Source: Lachnospiraceae bacterium
GTDB taxonomy: Bacteria; Bacillota; Clostridia; Lachnospirales; Lachnospiraceae
Reading direction: 5' to 3'
Assembly (NCBI GenBank): GCA_022800815.1
Contig: JAAWRC010000031.1
Location: forward strand, 1 to 41,128
Length of the DNA: 41,128 bases
The position numbers were made by a program, and so were the translations under genes. Below the pieces are notes generated by a model. The model searched no databases. It saw only the letters and a list, made by a program, of their open reading frames with translations, and was not told the DNA's origin. This document shows positions 8,715 through 17,648 of the stretch, one piece after another (the first letter of the stretch is position 1; every line of letters begins with the position of its first letter).

Positions 8715-9182
8715 ATGAAAACATTAGAGGGAAAGCTTGTCGCAAAAGATTTAAAGATCGGCATCGTCGCCGCAAGATTCAATGAGTTTATCACGTCGAA
8801 GCTTCTCGGAGGGGCCATGGACGGCCTCCTCCGCCACGAGGTGCAGGAGGAGGACATCCACGTCGCCTGGGTGCCTGGCGCCTTCGAGATCCCGCTGATC
8901 GCATCCAAGATGGCGAAAAGCGGGACCTATGACGCCGTCATCTGCCTGGGTGCCGTGATCCGGGGCTCCACCAGCCACTACGACTATGTCTGCAACGAGG
9001 TGTCGAAGGGAATCGCCGCCGTCTCCCTGGAAACCGGCGTTCCCGTCATGTTCGGCGTCCTCACCACGGAAAACATCGAGCAGGCCATCGAGCGGGCCGG
9101 CACCAAGGCCGGAAACAAGGGCTACGACTGCGCTCTGGGCGCCATCGAAATGGTGAACCTGATCCGCCAGATCGAACCGTGA
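8715..9182 (+). CDS. ribH: 6,7-dimethyl-8-ribityllumazine synthase
   Basis: 155 residues, typical length. It condenses the ribitylamino-uracil with dihydroxybutanone phosphate; the family forms icosahedral or pentameric shells. Visible motifs are [10 protein letters not shown] near the N-terminus, [10 protein letters not shown] (about 56-65), [19 protein letters not shown] with the catalytic His (about 78-96), and [22 protein letters not shown] precedes the ATG. Last gene of the riboflavin operon, ending 49 bases before the convergent sugar operon. Confidence 0.97.
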   Translation: MKTLEGKLVAKDLKIGIVAARFNEFITSKLLGGAMDGLLRHEVQEEDIHVAWVPGAFEIPLIASKMAKSGTYDAVICLGAVIRGSTSHYDYVCNEVSKGIAAVSLETGVPVMFGVLTTENIEQAIERAGTKAGNKGYDCALGAIEMVNLIRQIEP

Positions 9183-9183
9183 C

Positions 9184-9214
9184 AGATCAGGCCGAAGAAA
9201 CCGGAGCCTGGTCT
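9184..9214. terminator. Possible weak terminator between convergent operons
   Basis: Arms at 9184-9192 (AGATCAGGC) and 9206-9214 (GCCTGGTCT) pair with one G-U. A run of five T lies about 14 bases further on, which is more distant than in a classic intrinsic terminator. Its position between the ends of ribH and the kinase gene supports a termination role. Confidence 0.3.
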
Positions 9215-9231
9215 CCCTGTCTGCAAGATTT

Positions 9232-10725
9232 TTAAAAATACTGCCGGCCGCAGAGCTGCCGGAACTCCTGGTAATGCAGATCCCAGGCTCCCGCCTCCTT
9301 CGGCTCAAACCGTTCCAAAGCCACGCTCCTTTGCATGACCGCACGGGCCTCCTCATCGCCGGAGAGCTCCCCCGCCCCCACCGCCTGCATCAGCAGATTC
9401 CCGGCGGCGGCCGCCTCCCCCGGCCCTGCGGTGACCGGAAGATTCAGGGCGGATGCCAGCATCTCATTTAAGAAGGCAACCTTGCTGGTCCCGCCCACCA
9501 CGTACAGGGTATCCACCCTTCTCCCCGTGGTGCGCTGCAGGGCCTCCAGCCCATAGCGGCATTTAAAGGCAATGCTCTCATAGATAATCCTGGCCATCTG
9601 GCCCACGTCATTCTGCCCCACCCTTCTCTGGCCGGTCTGTTCCAACCAGGAGACCACCGCCTCCGTCATATCCTCCGGATTGTAAAAGGCCGGATCATCC
9701 GTGTCGATAAACCCATAAAAGGGCTCTGCCCGCGCCGCCATGGCCGCGATCGAGTCGTAGCTGCAGGCAATCCCCCTCCTCTCCCATGCCTGGCGGCACT
9801 CCTGGATGATCCACATGGCACAGACATTCCGTTTTAACAGCGTCTTCCCGAAGGCAAGCGCCGTATTGGACAGGTTGTATTGATAGGAAAGGGAAAGGTC
9901 CGCAGGTTCCGAAAGTTCCATGCTGACCAGATACCAGCTTCCGGTGGAGATAAAGGCCCAGTTCTCCCCCGGCCTTGCCGGCACGGCCACCCCCGCCGCC
10001 GAGGTGTCGTGAACCGGCGGCGCAATCACCTCGAACCGGTTCAGGCCAAGCCGGCCGGCAAGGCTTTCCGAAATCTGCCCCAGACAACGGCCCGACCAGA
10101 CGACGGGCGGCTTAAGGCTCCCCGGCAATCCAAAAAGATCAAACACCTCCTGCTCCCATTCCTGCTTTCTCATGCTGAAAAGCTGGGAATAAGACGCCAC
10201 AGAAATCTCCGAACAGACCCTGCCCGAAAAGAAATACATGAGAAGGTCGCCCAGGTGCAGGAACCGGTTTCCGCCTTCGAGAAGCTCCGGCTCCTCCCTC
10301 TTCACCGCCAGAAGCTGGCAGAGGGTGGCGTCCTGAATCCGTCTCTGGGTCGTCAGTTTATAGAGCGCTTCGTAACTGATGACCTTTTCCACCTCCTCCG
10401 GCATCCCGTCCGTCCGTTTATCCCGATAAAAAACCGGAAGTCCGAGAAGCTCCCCCCGGGGATTCACGATGCCGAAATCACTGGCCCAGGAATCCGCCCC
10501 GAAACCGGCGATCCGTATCCCTTTCCGCCCCAGCCCGGCAAGGATTTCAAAAATTCTGTCATAGATCGCATACACGTTGACACATACGTGCCCGCCAATA
10601 AAGCTGCGGGGCGTTGCAAAACGCCCCGCCTCCTCAATCCGCAGTTTCCCATCCTGCGTAAGTTCTCCCAGCAGCACCTTTCCGCCGCTGCTTCCCAAGT
10701 CCACCGCCAGATATCTCTCCGCCAT
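9232..10725 (-). CDS. FGGY-family sugar kinase, rhamnulokinase-like (copy A)
   Basis: 497 residues, a full-length FGGY kinase. It starts with the ATP-binding strand YLAVDLGSSGGK (5-16). The GADSWASDFG segment, the middle STGSWYLVS motif and the late YVVGGTSKVAFLNEMLA segment resemble rhamnulokinase (RhaB), which phosphorylates L-rhamnulose at O1; L-fuculose and other deoxy-ketoses are alternatives. It is the last gene of the operon, 10 bases after aldolase copy A. A second, clearly diverged kinase of the same family sits two genes upstream (11400-12869), so the pair is not a recent tandem duplicate. I infer a ketose 1-kinase; the exact sugar is open. Confidence 0.85.
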   Translation of the reverse strand: MAERYLAVDLGSSGGKVLLGELTQDGKLRIEEAGRFATPRSFIGGHVCVNVYAIYDRIFEILAGLGRKGIRIAGFGADSWASDFGIVNPRGELLGLPVFYRDKRTDGMPEEVEKVISYEALYKLTTQRRIQDATLCQLLAVKREEPELLEGGNRFLHLGDLLMYFFSGRVCSEISVASYSQLFSMRKQEWEQEVFDLFGLPGSLKPPVVWSGRCLGQISESLAGRLGLNRFEVIAPPVHDTSAAGVAVPARPGENWAFISTGSWYLVSMELSEPADLSLSYQYNLSNTALAFGKTLLKRNVCAMWIIQECRQAWERRGIACSYDSIAAMAARAEPFYGFIDTDDPAFYNPEDMTEAVVSWLEQTGQRRVGQNDVGQMARIIYESIAFKCRYGLEALQRTTGRRVDTLYVVGGTSKVAFLNEMLASALNLPVTAGPGEAAAAGNLLMQAVGAGELSGDEEARAVMQRSVALERFEPKEAGAWDLHYQEFRQLCGRQYF

Positions 10726-10735
10726 TTCCTTCTCC

Positions 10736-11359
10736 TTATTTCCTGTTGAGTGAAAAGAAAAACTCGCATTCCTCCGGACTCAAATCTGCCTGCTTTCCCA
10801 GTCTGTTGGCTATAAAAACGGTCTTTGCGATGGCCTCCGCCGCCTCCACCCTGTTCATGGCGTCCAGAACGGTCTCCCCCACCGCCAGCACGCCGTGATT
10901 CCCCAGAATCACGATGTCCTCGTGCTTAAGGATCGGAATCGCCCCTTTCAGGATCTCCTCCGTACCGGGGCGCCCGTAGGGGGCCACCTGAAAATAGTTA
11001 AAATTCCCCATCATCTCCGGATAAGCCCTTGTCTCAACCGGCTTGCAGCAAAGGGCGTACGCCGTCAGAAAGGTCGGATGGCAGTGCACCACCCCGCCGA
11101 TGTCGTCCCGGATGGAATAGGTCTCCATGTGCATGGGAAGCTCGGAGGTGGGCCTGCAGCTTCCGCCGACCTGCCCTCCCTCCCCGTCTATCACGGCGAT
11201 CATCTCCTCCGTCAGGAACGCCTTGTTCTTTCCCGTGGGCGTGATGTAAATCAGCCCGTCCTTTTTCGCAGAAATATTTCCCTCATAGGCATTGACCAGA
11301 TTTTTTTCATCCAGCCGCCTCGCCACCCGCAAAACCTCCGCAACCACTGCCTTGTCCAT
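10736..11359 (-). CDS. Class II aldolase, fuculose-phosphate aldolase-like (copy A)
   Basis: 207 residues. Zinc-dependent class II aldolases of this family split L-fuculose-1-phosphate or related ketose phosphates into dihydroxyacetone phosphate and an aldehyde. The catalytic set is E73 (TSELP), H92 and H94 (VVHCHP) and H155 (GNHG), the same numbering I recall for E. coli FucA. The start at 11359 has AGGAGGG upstream; a longer frame to 11476 lacks one and would run into the next gene. It lies 40 bases after kinase copy B and 10 before copy A, so it may act on the product of either. The closing LSPEECEFFFSLNRK segment is ordinary. Confidence 0.85.
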   Translation of the reverse strand: MDKAVVAEVLRVARRLDEKNLVNAYEGNISAKKDGLIYITPTGKNKAFLTEEMIAVIDGEGGQVGGSCRPTSELPMHMETYSIRDDIGGVVHCHPTFLTAYALCCKPVETRAYPEMMGNFNYFQVAPYGRPGTEEILKGAIPILKHEDIVILGNHGVLAVGETVLDAMNRVEAAEAIAKTVFIANRLGKQADLSPEECEFFFSLNRK

Positions 11360-11399
11360 GTTCCTTTCCCTCCTGTCGATTGATTTCATGGAAATTTCC

Positions 11400-12869
11400 T
11401 CAGTAGGAAATCCGCTCAAACAGCGCCCTGTTCTTTGCAAAGACCTCCTCCAGCCTCCCGTCCGCCCGGGGCTCAAAAGTGCGAAGCTCCACGGAACTTC
11501 TTATGATCTCCCTGGTCTCCGAAAGGTCTCCGGCCAACCCCTTTGCCAAAAGCTGCACCGAAAGATTTCCGTAGGCGCTGGTCTCCGCCGGCCCCGCCTT
11601 CACCACGCAGCCTGCGGCGTCTGCGATCGTCTGGCACAGACAGGTGTCCCGACTGCCTCCGGCCACCACGTGGATCACCGGCAGTCTGCGTCCCAGGCAT
11701 TCTTCCAAACGCTCCTTCACGACCCGGAATTTGAGGGCCAGGCTGTCGTTGATGCAGCGCATGACCTGCCCCGCCGTCTCCGGCAGGGGCTGTCCGTTCC
11801 TCTCGCACAGCCGCCGAATCCGTCCCGGAACGTCTCCCGGCGGCACCAACCCCGCATCGTCCACGTCGATGACGCTGCGGAACGGTTCGCTCTCTCCCCC
11901 CAGGGCGGCCAGCACCTCAAAGCCGTAATCCTTCCCCTCCCGCTGCCACTGACGCCTGGATTCCTGAACCAGCCACATGCCCATGACGTTTTTCAACAGC
12001 CGGATTTTTCCGTCCGCTCCTCCCTCGTTGGTAAACCGGTACTTGAGAGTCTTCCCGTTCACCACCGGTTCTCCCGTCTCCGTGCCGATCATGGCCCAGG
12101 AACCGCAGATGATATAGAGGTAATCCTCCGTCCCGGCGGGCACGCCGGCCACGGCCGCGGCCGTGTCGTGGCTGCAGCCGGAGATGACCGGGATCCGCCT
12201 TCCGTGGAACTTTTCCCTGGTCTCCCCCAGCACGTGGGCGGCCGTGACCGGCAGCAGCTTCTCCTTCGGGAACGGAATCGCCTCCAGAAGCCGTTCATCC
12301 CAGGTCCGTCTCCAGGGATCCAGCATCTGGGAGGTGGAGGCGATGGAATAGTCCGCATTCCTCACGCCGGTCAGGAAATAGCAGAACAGGTCCGGGGTGA
12401 AAAGCATGTGGGAGACCCCCTCCAGCAGCCAGGGCTTCTCCTCCGCCAGATGGGCCAGCAGATACAGGGTATTCCAGTTTAAAAACTGGATTCCCGTTCT
12501 CTCGTAGATTTCCTCCTGCGGAACCTTCTCAAAAAACCGTTCCTTCAGGCCGTCAAACCGGCCGTCCCTGGCGCAGATCCCGCCCCACAGGTATTCCCCG
12601 TCCCGGTCCAGGGCCGCCATGTCCGTCCCCCAGGAATCCAGGGCCAGGCTGTCGGGCGCTTCGTCCGCAGCAGCCGCCAGAAGCGCCTGCTTTATCTGCC
12701 CGAACACGCCCGGTATGTCCCAGTATTCATGGCCCAATATGTGGACCGATTCATGATAAAACCGGTCTCTCTCCTGAAGCTCCAGGGCCTTTCCGTCATA
12801 CAGCCCGAGGAAAGTCCTCACGCTGGACGTGCCCACATCAAGGGCCGCCATACGAAACTGCCTTCCCAT
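11400..12869 (-). CDS. FGGY-family sugar kinase, rhamnulokinase-like (copy B)
   Basis: 489 residues. It has the N-terminal MAALDVGTSSVR phosphate-binding strand, a RhaB-like HEYWDIPGVFGQIK segment, the LALDSWGTDMAALD motif, ICGSWAMIGTE in the middle and HVVAGGSRDTCLCQ near the C-terminus. By family it phosphorylates a ketose such as L-rhamnulose or L-fuculose. GGAGGGG precedes the ATG. It sits 38 bases after aldolase copy B, so the kinase and aldolase genes alternate (aldolase B, kinase B, aldolase A, kinase A). It differs from copy A through most of its length, including the substrate-binding middle part, which suggests different substrates. Confidence 0.85.
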   Translation of the reverse strand: MGRQFRMAALDVGTSSVRTFLGLYDGKALELQERDRFYHESVHILGHEYWDIPGVFGQIKQALLAAAADEAPDSLALDSWGTDMAALDRDGEYLWGGICARDGRFDGLKERFFEKVPQEEIYERTGIQFLNWNTLYLLAHLAEEKPWLLEGVSHMLFTPDLFCYFLTGVRNADYSIASTSQMLDPWRRTWDERLLEAIPFPKEKLLPVTAAHVLGETREKFHGRRIPVISGCSHDTAAAVAGVPAGTEDYLYIICGSWAMIGTETGEPVVNGKTLKYRFTNEGGADGKIRLLKNVMGMWLVQESRRQWQREGKDYGFEVLAALGGESEPFRSVIDVDDAGLVPPGDVPGRIRRLCERNGQPLPETAGQVMRCINDSLALKFRVVKERLEECLGRRLPVIHVVAGGSRDTCLCQTIADAAGCVVKAGPAETSAYGNLSVQLLAKGLAGDLSETREIIRSSVELRTFEPRADGRLEEVFAKNRALFERISY

Positions 12870-12907
12870 CTCGCCCCTCCTTTTCCTGATCCCGTCTCCC
12901 CGGGATG

Positions 12908-13576
12908 TCAGAATTTCACGTAGCCGGGATGCTTCGCCCCCGGATTGTTGGCCCGGTACATCTCCACCAGCTTGTCGATCTCCCCCCTGGGAAGCTCGTT
13001 CTGTTTACCCAGCATCATGCCCAGGTAGATGATTTTCGCATTGTATTCCAAGGTCTCCGTCTTAAAATACGCCGTCTGCAGATCCTTTCCCACGGTCACC
13101 GTCCCGTGGTTCTCCAGAAGAAAGGCGTCATAGTTCTGCAGATAGGGGATCATGGCGTCGGCCAGCTCCTGGGTGGACGGCTTCGCATAGGGCACGATGG
13201 GAACTGCCCCCAGGCCGCACACGGCCTCCGGGAGAATGTACTTGTCCAGGGGAATATGTGCCACCGCAAAGGTGGTCGCATAGGGGGGATGGGCATGGAC
13301 CACGGCTCCCACGTCCGGACGCTCCTTGTAGACCCGGAGGTGGACCTTCACCTCGGAGGAGGGTTTCCAGGTTCCTTCCAGAAGCTCCCCCTTTTCGTTC
13401 ACCCTGACGATCATGTCCGGCGTCAGATAGCCTTTGCTGACCCCGGTGGGCGTCGTCAGATACTCCGTCTCGGAGAGCTTCACCGTGATGTTGCCGTCAT
13501 TGGCCGCCACGAATCCGTTGGTATAGATCCGCTTCCCGATGTCACACATAAACTCCTTCAATGCCTGTTCCTTCAT
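12908..13576 (-). CDS. Class II aldolase, L-fuculose-phosphate aldolase family (copy B)
   Basis: 222 residues. The zinc and catalytic residues are E75 (SSEVK), H94 and H96 (VVHAHPP) and H157 (LENHG). The N-terminal GFVAANDGNIT motif, which binds substrate phosphate, is present. It should cleave a ketose 1-phosphate into dihydroxyacetone phosphate plus an aldehyde; L-lactaldehyde would result if the sugar is fucose or rhamnose. It lies 29 bases after the isomerase gene. No lactaldehyde reductase or dehydrogenase gene is in this operon, so that product must be handled elsewhere. Confidence 0.87.
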   Translation of the reverse strand: MKEQALKEFMCDIGKRIYTNGFVAANDGNITVKLSETEYLTTPTGVSKGYLTPDMIVRVNEKGELLEGTWKPSSEVKVHLRVYKERPDVGAVVHAHPPYATTFAVAHIPLDKYILPEAVCGLGAVPIVPYAKPSTQELADAMIPYLQNYDAFLLENHGTVTVGKDLQTAYFKTETLEYNAKIIYLGMMLGKQNELPRGEIDKLVEMYRANNPGAKHPGYVKF

Positions 13577-13605
13577 TTTGTCGTTCCTCCTGTATCCCTT
13601 CTGTT

Positions 13606-14991
13606 TTATTGTTCCGCCTCCAGGCAGACCGCCCGGAGACCGAGGATCCTGCAGATCTCCTTCAGTTCCTCCTCATAGGAGCCATATACCACGTGAATGT
13701 GGTTGGACCGAACCTCGGAGAAGAAGGCTTCCTTTTTGCACAGCAGCTCAAAATACGCATGGGGCCTCTCCCATATGGTCTCCTTAAGCTTTTCCCGCTC
13801 GAAATACACCGCCCTCGCCGGCACGATCAGCATCTCGTACCGTCCCTGTTTCCGGTTCAGCCTCGCCATGGTCACCCGCCCCTCTTTCGTCACGTACTGA
13901 GGGCAGCATCCTCCGTATTTCCAATAATGTTCATGGACCCCCTCCCGCTCCCAGATCACCTCTTGTTTGCTTCTGGCAAAATCCGTCGGCTGGGAACCGC
14001 AGTTGCAGGTGGTGAGGACCCGTTCCTCATAGTCGTACTGGGACAGGTCCGTAAACATCACCGGCCCCTCCTGTAAATGGTGGAGAAGCTCCATGGTCAG
14101 CGCCGCATTGATGTCCGCCTCGCAGCCAAAAACCATCCGCTCCTTTTCTCCGAAGGCGTCCTCCCTATCCCCCATCATGGAATGGCACAGGCAGAAGGAG
14201 GTATACTGGTTCGCCATCTCCGGCAGGCACTTGGCCGTCACGAAGGAGTAATGGTTTTCCCTGCAAAACTGCTTCATGGCCAGATACAGGCGGATCTGTT
14301 TTTCCATGGCCTCCCTCGAGGTCACGATTCCGCCGAAGGTCTTCTCGACCCACCGGTAAAACTGCTCCACCTCCTCCGCCTCCACCTTCTCCGCCCTGGC
14401 AACAATTTCCATCTGCTCAAAGGTCTCGATCTCCACCCCGAAGATTTCCCGGACCGCATTGGGGTCGCACACCGCCGTCACCATGCCCATGCAGGTTCCG
14501 CCGCCGAGCCCCAGCTTTTCTCCCCGCATGGCCGAAACCGCACAGGCCGCATCCAGATAGACCCGGCAGGCCTCCCTCGTCTCCGGGTCCGCAAAGGGGC
14601 CGTAGACCAGATTGGCATGGAAACCGAATTCATCCATTCCGCCCCTGGCGATGGCTCCCCCCACCAGGCCGCAGGTGCCGGGTGCCGCATCCGCCCAGAT
14701 TACCACCGGGACCCCAGCCTCCCGCACCAGGGCCGCCGCACAGTTCGCATAGGTCCAGGTTCCCACGTAGAGCACCAGGGCCTGTATGTTTCGATAGCGG
14801 AGTTCACGCCCCGCCCGCACCATGTCCTCCATGGTCCGGTTTACTTCTCCGTCCCCCTCCACCTCGTACCCCATGTCCTCCAGGGTCTTTCTGACCACCC
14901 GGTGGGTGGCGGCCACCCGTCTCACCGTCTCTTCCGGCCAGCTGTCCCCCGGTGCAAAGGTGGAAACCAGGCCGATCCGCTTTTTCCTCAT
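13606..14991 (-). CDS. L-fucose/L-arabinose isomerase-family protein
   Basis: 461 residues, matching the shorter class of FucI-related isomerases rather than the roughly 590-residue E. coli FucI. Recognisable parts are the N-terminal Rossmann-like half (RNIQALVLYVGTWTYAN), GCEADINAALTMELL with the metal-binding Glu (about 298-312), the TDLSQYDYEERVLTTCNCGS segment, and GGCCPQ...GRVTMARLNR near the end, where FucI-type enzymes carry their last metal-site and barrel motifs. The usual HCG motif is NCG here. The likely reaction is aldose to ketose, feeding the kinases downstream. The stop of the previous gene lies one base before its ATG, whose GGAGGAGG sits inside that gene, so translation is tightly coupled. 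Confidence 0.82.
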   Translation of the reverse strand: MRKKRIGLVSTFAPGDSWPEETVRRVAATHRVVRKTLEDMGYEVEGDGEVNRTMEDMVRAGRELRYRNIQALVLYVGTWTYANCAAALVREAGVPVVIWADAAPGTCGLVGGAIARGGMDEFGFHANLVYGPFADPETREACRVYLDAACAVSAMRGEKLGLGGGTCMGMVTAVCDPNAVREIFGVEIETFEQMEIVARAEKVEAEEVEQFYRWVEKTFGGIVTSREAMEKQIRLYLAMKQFCRENHYSFVTAKCLPEMANQYTSFCLCHSMMGDREDAFGEKERMVFGCEADINAALTMELLHHLQEGPVMFTDLSQYDYEERVLTTCNCGSQPTDFARSKQEVIWEREGVHEHYWKYGGCCPQYVTKEGRVTMARLNRKQGRYEMLIVPARAVYFEREKLKETIWERPHAYFELLCKKEAFFSEVRSNHIHVVYGSYEEELKEICRILGLRAVCLEAEQ

Positions 14992-14992
14992 C

Positions 14993-16018
14993 TTATACCT
15001 CCTCCGTAATTCCCAGTCCGATTTCTACCCGCAACGTCTCGAAGGGTTTAAGCGTGCGCAGCGTTCCATAATTGCGTTCCTGCACCCGCCCCTCGCAGTG
15101 GCAGTTTGCGGGCTCCAGTCCCACTGCGTAAGCGCCCGCGATGTTGGTTTTCCATTCATGCAGGAAGGGCATGACATTCGTGTCCTGTCTGATATAAAAT
15201 CCGAATCCCAGCCGTTCATTAAAAGCCAGGGTCTTCACCGTCTTTTTCTCCAGAAACCGGTGCATCATGCAGATTTCCCTGCCCGGTGCCTCCGGTCCGT
15301 CCACCTTCCCATATTCCTCCATGTAGGGCCTGGCCCACGCATCCCGGCAGGATTTTTCCGACGGCTCCACATAAATTTTCATTTCCCTGTCCGCAAAAGG
15401 AAAACCCAGGTTCAAATGATACATGTACATCAGAGGCCGTTCCTCAAACCCCTCGTTTTCCAGCTCGTCCACGATGTTGATCACCGGTTTTCCCATGGAG
15501 ACCTGTATCTGGCGTCTCAGGGAAATGTTTTCCCCGAACAGGCTGGTCTCCCGCATCTCGCCGTACAGGCAAATCCGGTAATCGTCGCCGACCCACCTGG
15601 CCGTGGCAGACACGTTGGTCGCAGACATGGCCTTGATCCGGCCGTGGCACACCTGCCTTTCCCCCTGGTCCACGCAGTCATAGCCCACGTTCTGGGTGCC
15701 GCAGGTATAAAAAAGCCCTCCGCATAAATGTTTCAGCGTGTCCTCCGAGCTCTCCGGCAGATACCTGAGCGGATAAACCAGGCCGTTTTTGCTCAGGAAG
15801 TTCAGGGGAATTCCCCGATAGGTCATGGAACTGATATCCATGCACCGACTTTCCATGACGGAAAACTCCATCCCGCTGCCGTTTTTCACTTCCAGAAACC
15901 GGATTCCGTCCCCGTTTCCCTCTGCCAGCCGTTTTCTGGTAACCCCGGCAATCTGTGAGACATTTCCCACATATGCCAGAAGTTCCCGCTTCGTATATTC
16001 CCGACCAAATACTTTCAC
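14993..16018 (-). CDS. DUF4432 / aldose 1-epimerase-like protein
   Basis: 341 residues. It belongs to the DUF4432 family of galactose-mutarotase-fold proteins, seen in motifs such as GMEFSVMESRCMDISS, PLMYMYHLNLGFPF and EPANCHCEGR (about 300-309). These proteins are common in sugar operons and probably interconvert sugar anomers before isomerisation; that role is inferred. The start is GTG (16016-16018) with AGGAGG eight bases upstream. It lies 24 bases after the shortened VOC gene and directly before the isomerase, consistent with supplying the right anomer. Confidence 0.8.
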   Translation of the reverse strand: MKVFGREYTKRELLAYVGNVSQIAGVTRKRLAEGNGDGIRFLEVKNGSGMEFSVMESRCMDISSMTYRGIPLNFLSKNGLVYPLRYLPESSEDTLKHLCGGLFYTCGTQNVGYDCVDQGERQVCHGRIKAMSATNVSATARWVGDDYRICLYGEMRETSLFGENISLRRQIQVSMGKPVINIVDELENEGFEERPLMYMYHLNLGFPFADREMKIYVEPSEKSCRDAWARPYMEEYGKVDGPEAPGREICMMHRFLEKKTVKTLAFNERLGFGFYIRQDTNVMPFLHEWKTNIAGAYAVGLEPANCHCEGRVQERNYGTLRTLKPFETLRVEIGLGITEEV

Positions 16019-16042
16019 CCTGCAATCCTCCTGCGGCGTATT

Positions 16043-16381
16043 TCAGGTTTCCTCCGGATAATGGCCGACCAGGCGGGGATGGCCGGAAACCGCCGCACTG
16101 TTGCCGACCTCGTAGTGGGCCCCCAGTTCCCCGTAGGTGTCCACGTAATAGTAAATGTCCTCCATGTAGCGGCCCTCGTAACTGAGCGCATGCCCCTTGT
16201 CCTTAAGCTCCCCAATCCATGCGTAAAGCGCCTCATCGCCCGCATACACGCTCTCTTTGACGTGATGAATGCCCGGCCCCCGTTCCCTCAAAAAATCGCC
16301 GTAAGGGTTGGGCCCGTATTCCGGCTGAATCACCTCCACGTGCATGTTCCCCACCCTGGTAAAGGCAATGTAAATTTTCAT
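16043..16381 (-). CDS. N-terminally short VOC-superfamily (glyoxalase/epimerase-like) protein
   Basis: 112 residues. The stretch MHVEVIQPEYGPNPYGDFLR, then GIHHVKESV and GRYMEDIYYYVDTYGELGAHYE, follows the second half of methylmalonyl-CoA-epimerase-like VOC proteins, with ELxQP-, HH- and D..LG-type metal-site motifs. The first beta-alpha-beta-beta-beta module of about 45-50 residues, which would carry the first metal ligand, is missing. The ATG at 16381 has a strong AGGAGGGG site. The frame is open to 16450 but that extension has no VOC character. It may be a decayed gene that kept its signals, or a small protein pairing with another VOC subunit. Its neighbours suggest sugar metabolism. Confidence 0.6.
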   Translation of the reverse strand: MKIYIAFTRVGNMHVEVIQPEYGPNPYGDFLRERGPGIHHVKESVYAGDEALYAWIGELKDKGHALSYEGRYMEDIYYYVDTYGELGAHYEVGNSAAVSGHPRLVGHYPEET

Positions 16382-16414
16382 CGCCCCTCCTTCCGCTTTC
16401 CCATCCAGCAAAAT

Positions 16415-16433
16415 CTGCGGCCCGCCTCCGCAG
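16415..16433 (-). terminator. Hairpin between binding-protein gene and downstream enzymes
   Basis: Read on the minus strand, CTGCGG and CCGCAG (6 bp, 7-base loop) are followed by ATTTTG. The T-run is short, so it is at most a partial terminator. It could also protect the 3' end of the transporter mRNA, giving more binding protein than enzymes. Confidence 0.35.
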
Positions 16434-16483
16434 GCAGAAGCAGGCCGCAACGTTTCGGCAACTCGTCTCTCAGACGGCTCCCC

Positions 16484-17569
16484 TTAGTTGTTTTTGCCGA
16501 AGGGGTACAAAAGCTCCTGAATGTGCTCCTCCTCGAAGTTGGCGGGAGTCACGATGCTGTTGCCGGAGTCGACGAATCTCTCCACGGGTTTTCCCTCAAC
16601 CAGGTTGATGGCCTGGGCCACGGATTCATAACCCATGTTGTAGGCCTCCGCCACGGAGCAGGCGGCGATGGTTCCGTTCTGAATGTAGGCGTTGATGGTG
16701 TCGGAGGCGTCAAAGCTGCCAAGGAGGACCTTTCCGCCCAGTTCCTTCTCCTCCAGTGCGGATGCGATGCCCTCCGCCGTGGGGGTGTTGGTGGTGTAGA
16801 ACGCCTTGATGTCCGGGTAGGCCGCCAGCATGTCGTAGGTCTGGCTCATGGCCTTGGAGGAATCGTTCTGGGAGTAAAGAATCTCGCCCACAATCTCGAT
16901 GTCCGGATAATTCGCCTTCATGTAATCCATAAATCCGTTCTCACGGGCCATGATTGTCGCACCGCCGGGTACTGCGGAAATGATTCCCACCTGTCCGGCC
17001 CCGCCAATCCTCTGGGCCAGCTCCTCCGCCACTGCGGCGCCGGCCGCCTCGTTGTCCAGCGCTACCAGACAGTCATAATCCTCCGTGGAGATTTTGGAGT
17101 CCACCAGGACCATGGGGATTCCCGCCGCCTGCACGTCCGCACACACGCCGGCCAGGGCGTCCGTGTCATTGGGGGCCAGCACGATGGCCGCCGGCTTCGT
17201 TCCGATGGCCGCCTCCACCATGGACACCTGCTTCTCAATATCCACCTCTCCGAGAGGCGGTGCCTGATAAATAATCTCATAACCGTTGTCCTTGCCGCAG
17301 TCCTCGGCACCGTCCTGCAGGCAGAGCCAGTGGTTATACTGGGATTCTTTTCCAATCACGTAGATCACCTTGCTGCCGGAAGCGTCCCCGGCATCCGCCC
17401 CGGTCTCCTCCTTCGGCGCAGCCGTCTCCGCACTGGTTTCCGCCTTGGTCTCTGCCTTGGTCTCCGCATTCGTCTCCTTCTTGTCCTCGTCCTTGCCTCC
17501 GCAGCCCGAAAGCGCCATGACCAGGCACAGGGCCGTTGCCGCCGCTGCCATCCATTTGCTTCGTTTCAT
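16484..17569 (-). CDS. Sugar ABC transporter substrate-binding lipoprotein (RbsB type)
   Basis: 361 residues. A lipoprotein signal peptide ends at the lipobox LSGC with C23, so it is anchored on the outer membrane face. A low-complexity Ala/Glu/Thr linker (repeated ETKAETKAET) runs to about residue 65. The periplasmic-binding-protein type I domain follows, with VIYVIGKESQYNHW at its start, AAIVLAPNDTDALAGV, and FDASDTINAYIQNGTIAACS near the C-terminus. Members of this cluster bind ribose, galactose, rhamnose, autoinducer-2 and similar sugars. AAAGGAGG precedes the ATG. It is encoded after, not before, the ATPase and permease, and 79 bases downstream of the permease. Confidence 0.92.
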   Translation of the reverse strand: MKRSKWMAAAATALCLVMALSGCGGKDEDKKETNAETKAETKAETSAETAAPKEETGADAGDASGSKVIYVIGKESQYNHWLCLQDGAEDCGKDNGYEIIYQAPPLGEVDIEKQVSMVEAAIGTKPAAIVLAPNDTDALAGVCADVQAAGIPMVLVDSKISTEDYDCLVALDNEAAGAAVAEELAQRIGGAGQVGIISAVPGGATIMARENGFMDYMKANYPDIEIVGEILYSQNDSSKAMSQTYDMLAAYPDIKAFYTTNTPTAEGIASALEEKELGGKVLLGSFDASDTINAYIQNGTIAACSVAEAYNMGYESVAQAINLVEGKPVERFVDSGNSIVTPANFEEEHIQELLYPFGKNN

Positions 17570-17648
17570 GTGTTTTCCTCCTTTTACATGTTGGTTATAT
17601 AGTAAACAGCGCCATGCTGTTCCTAACGGTGAGAGACTCTTTCTTTTT

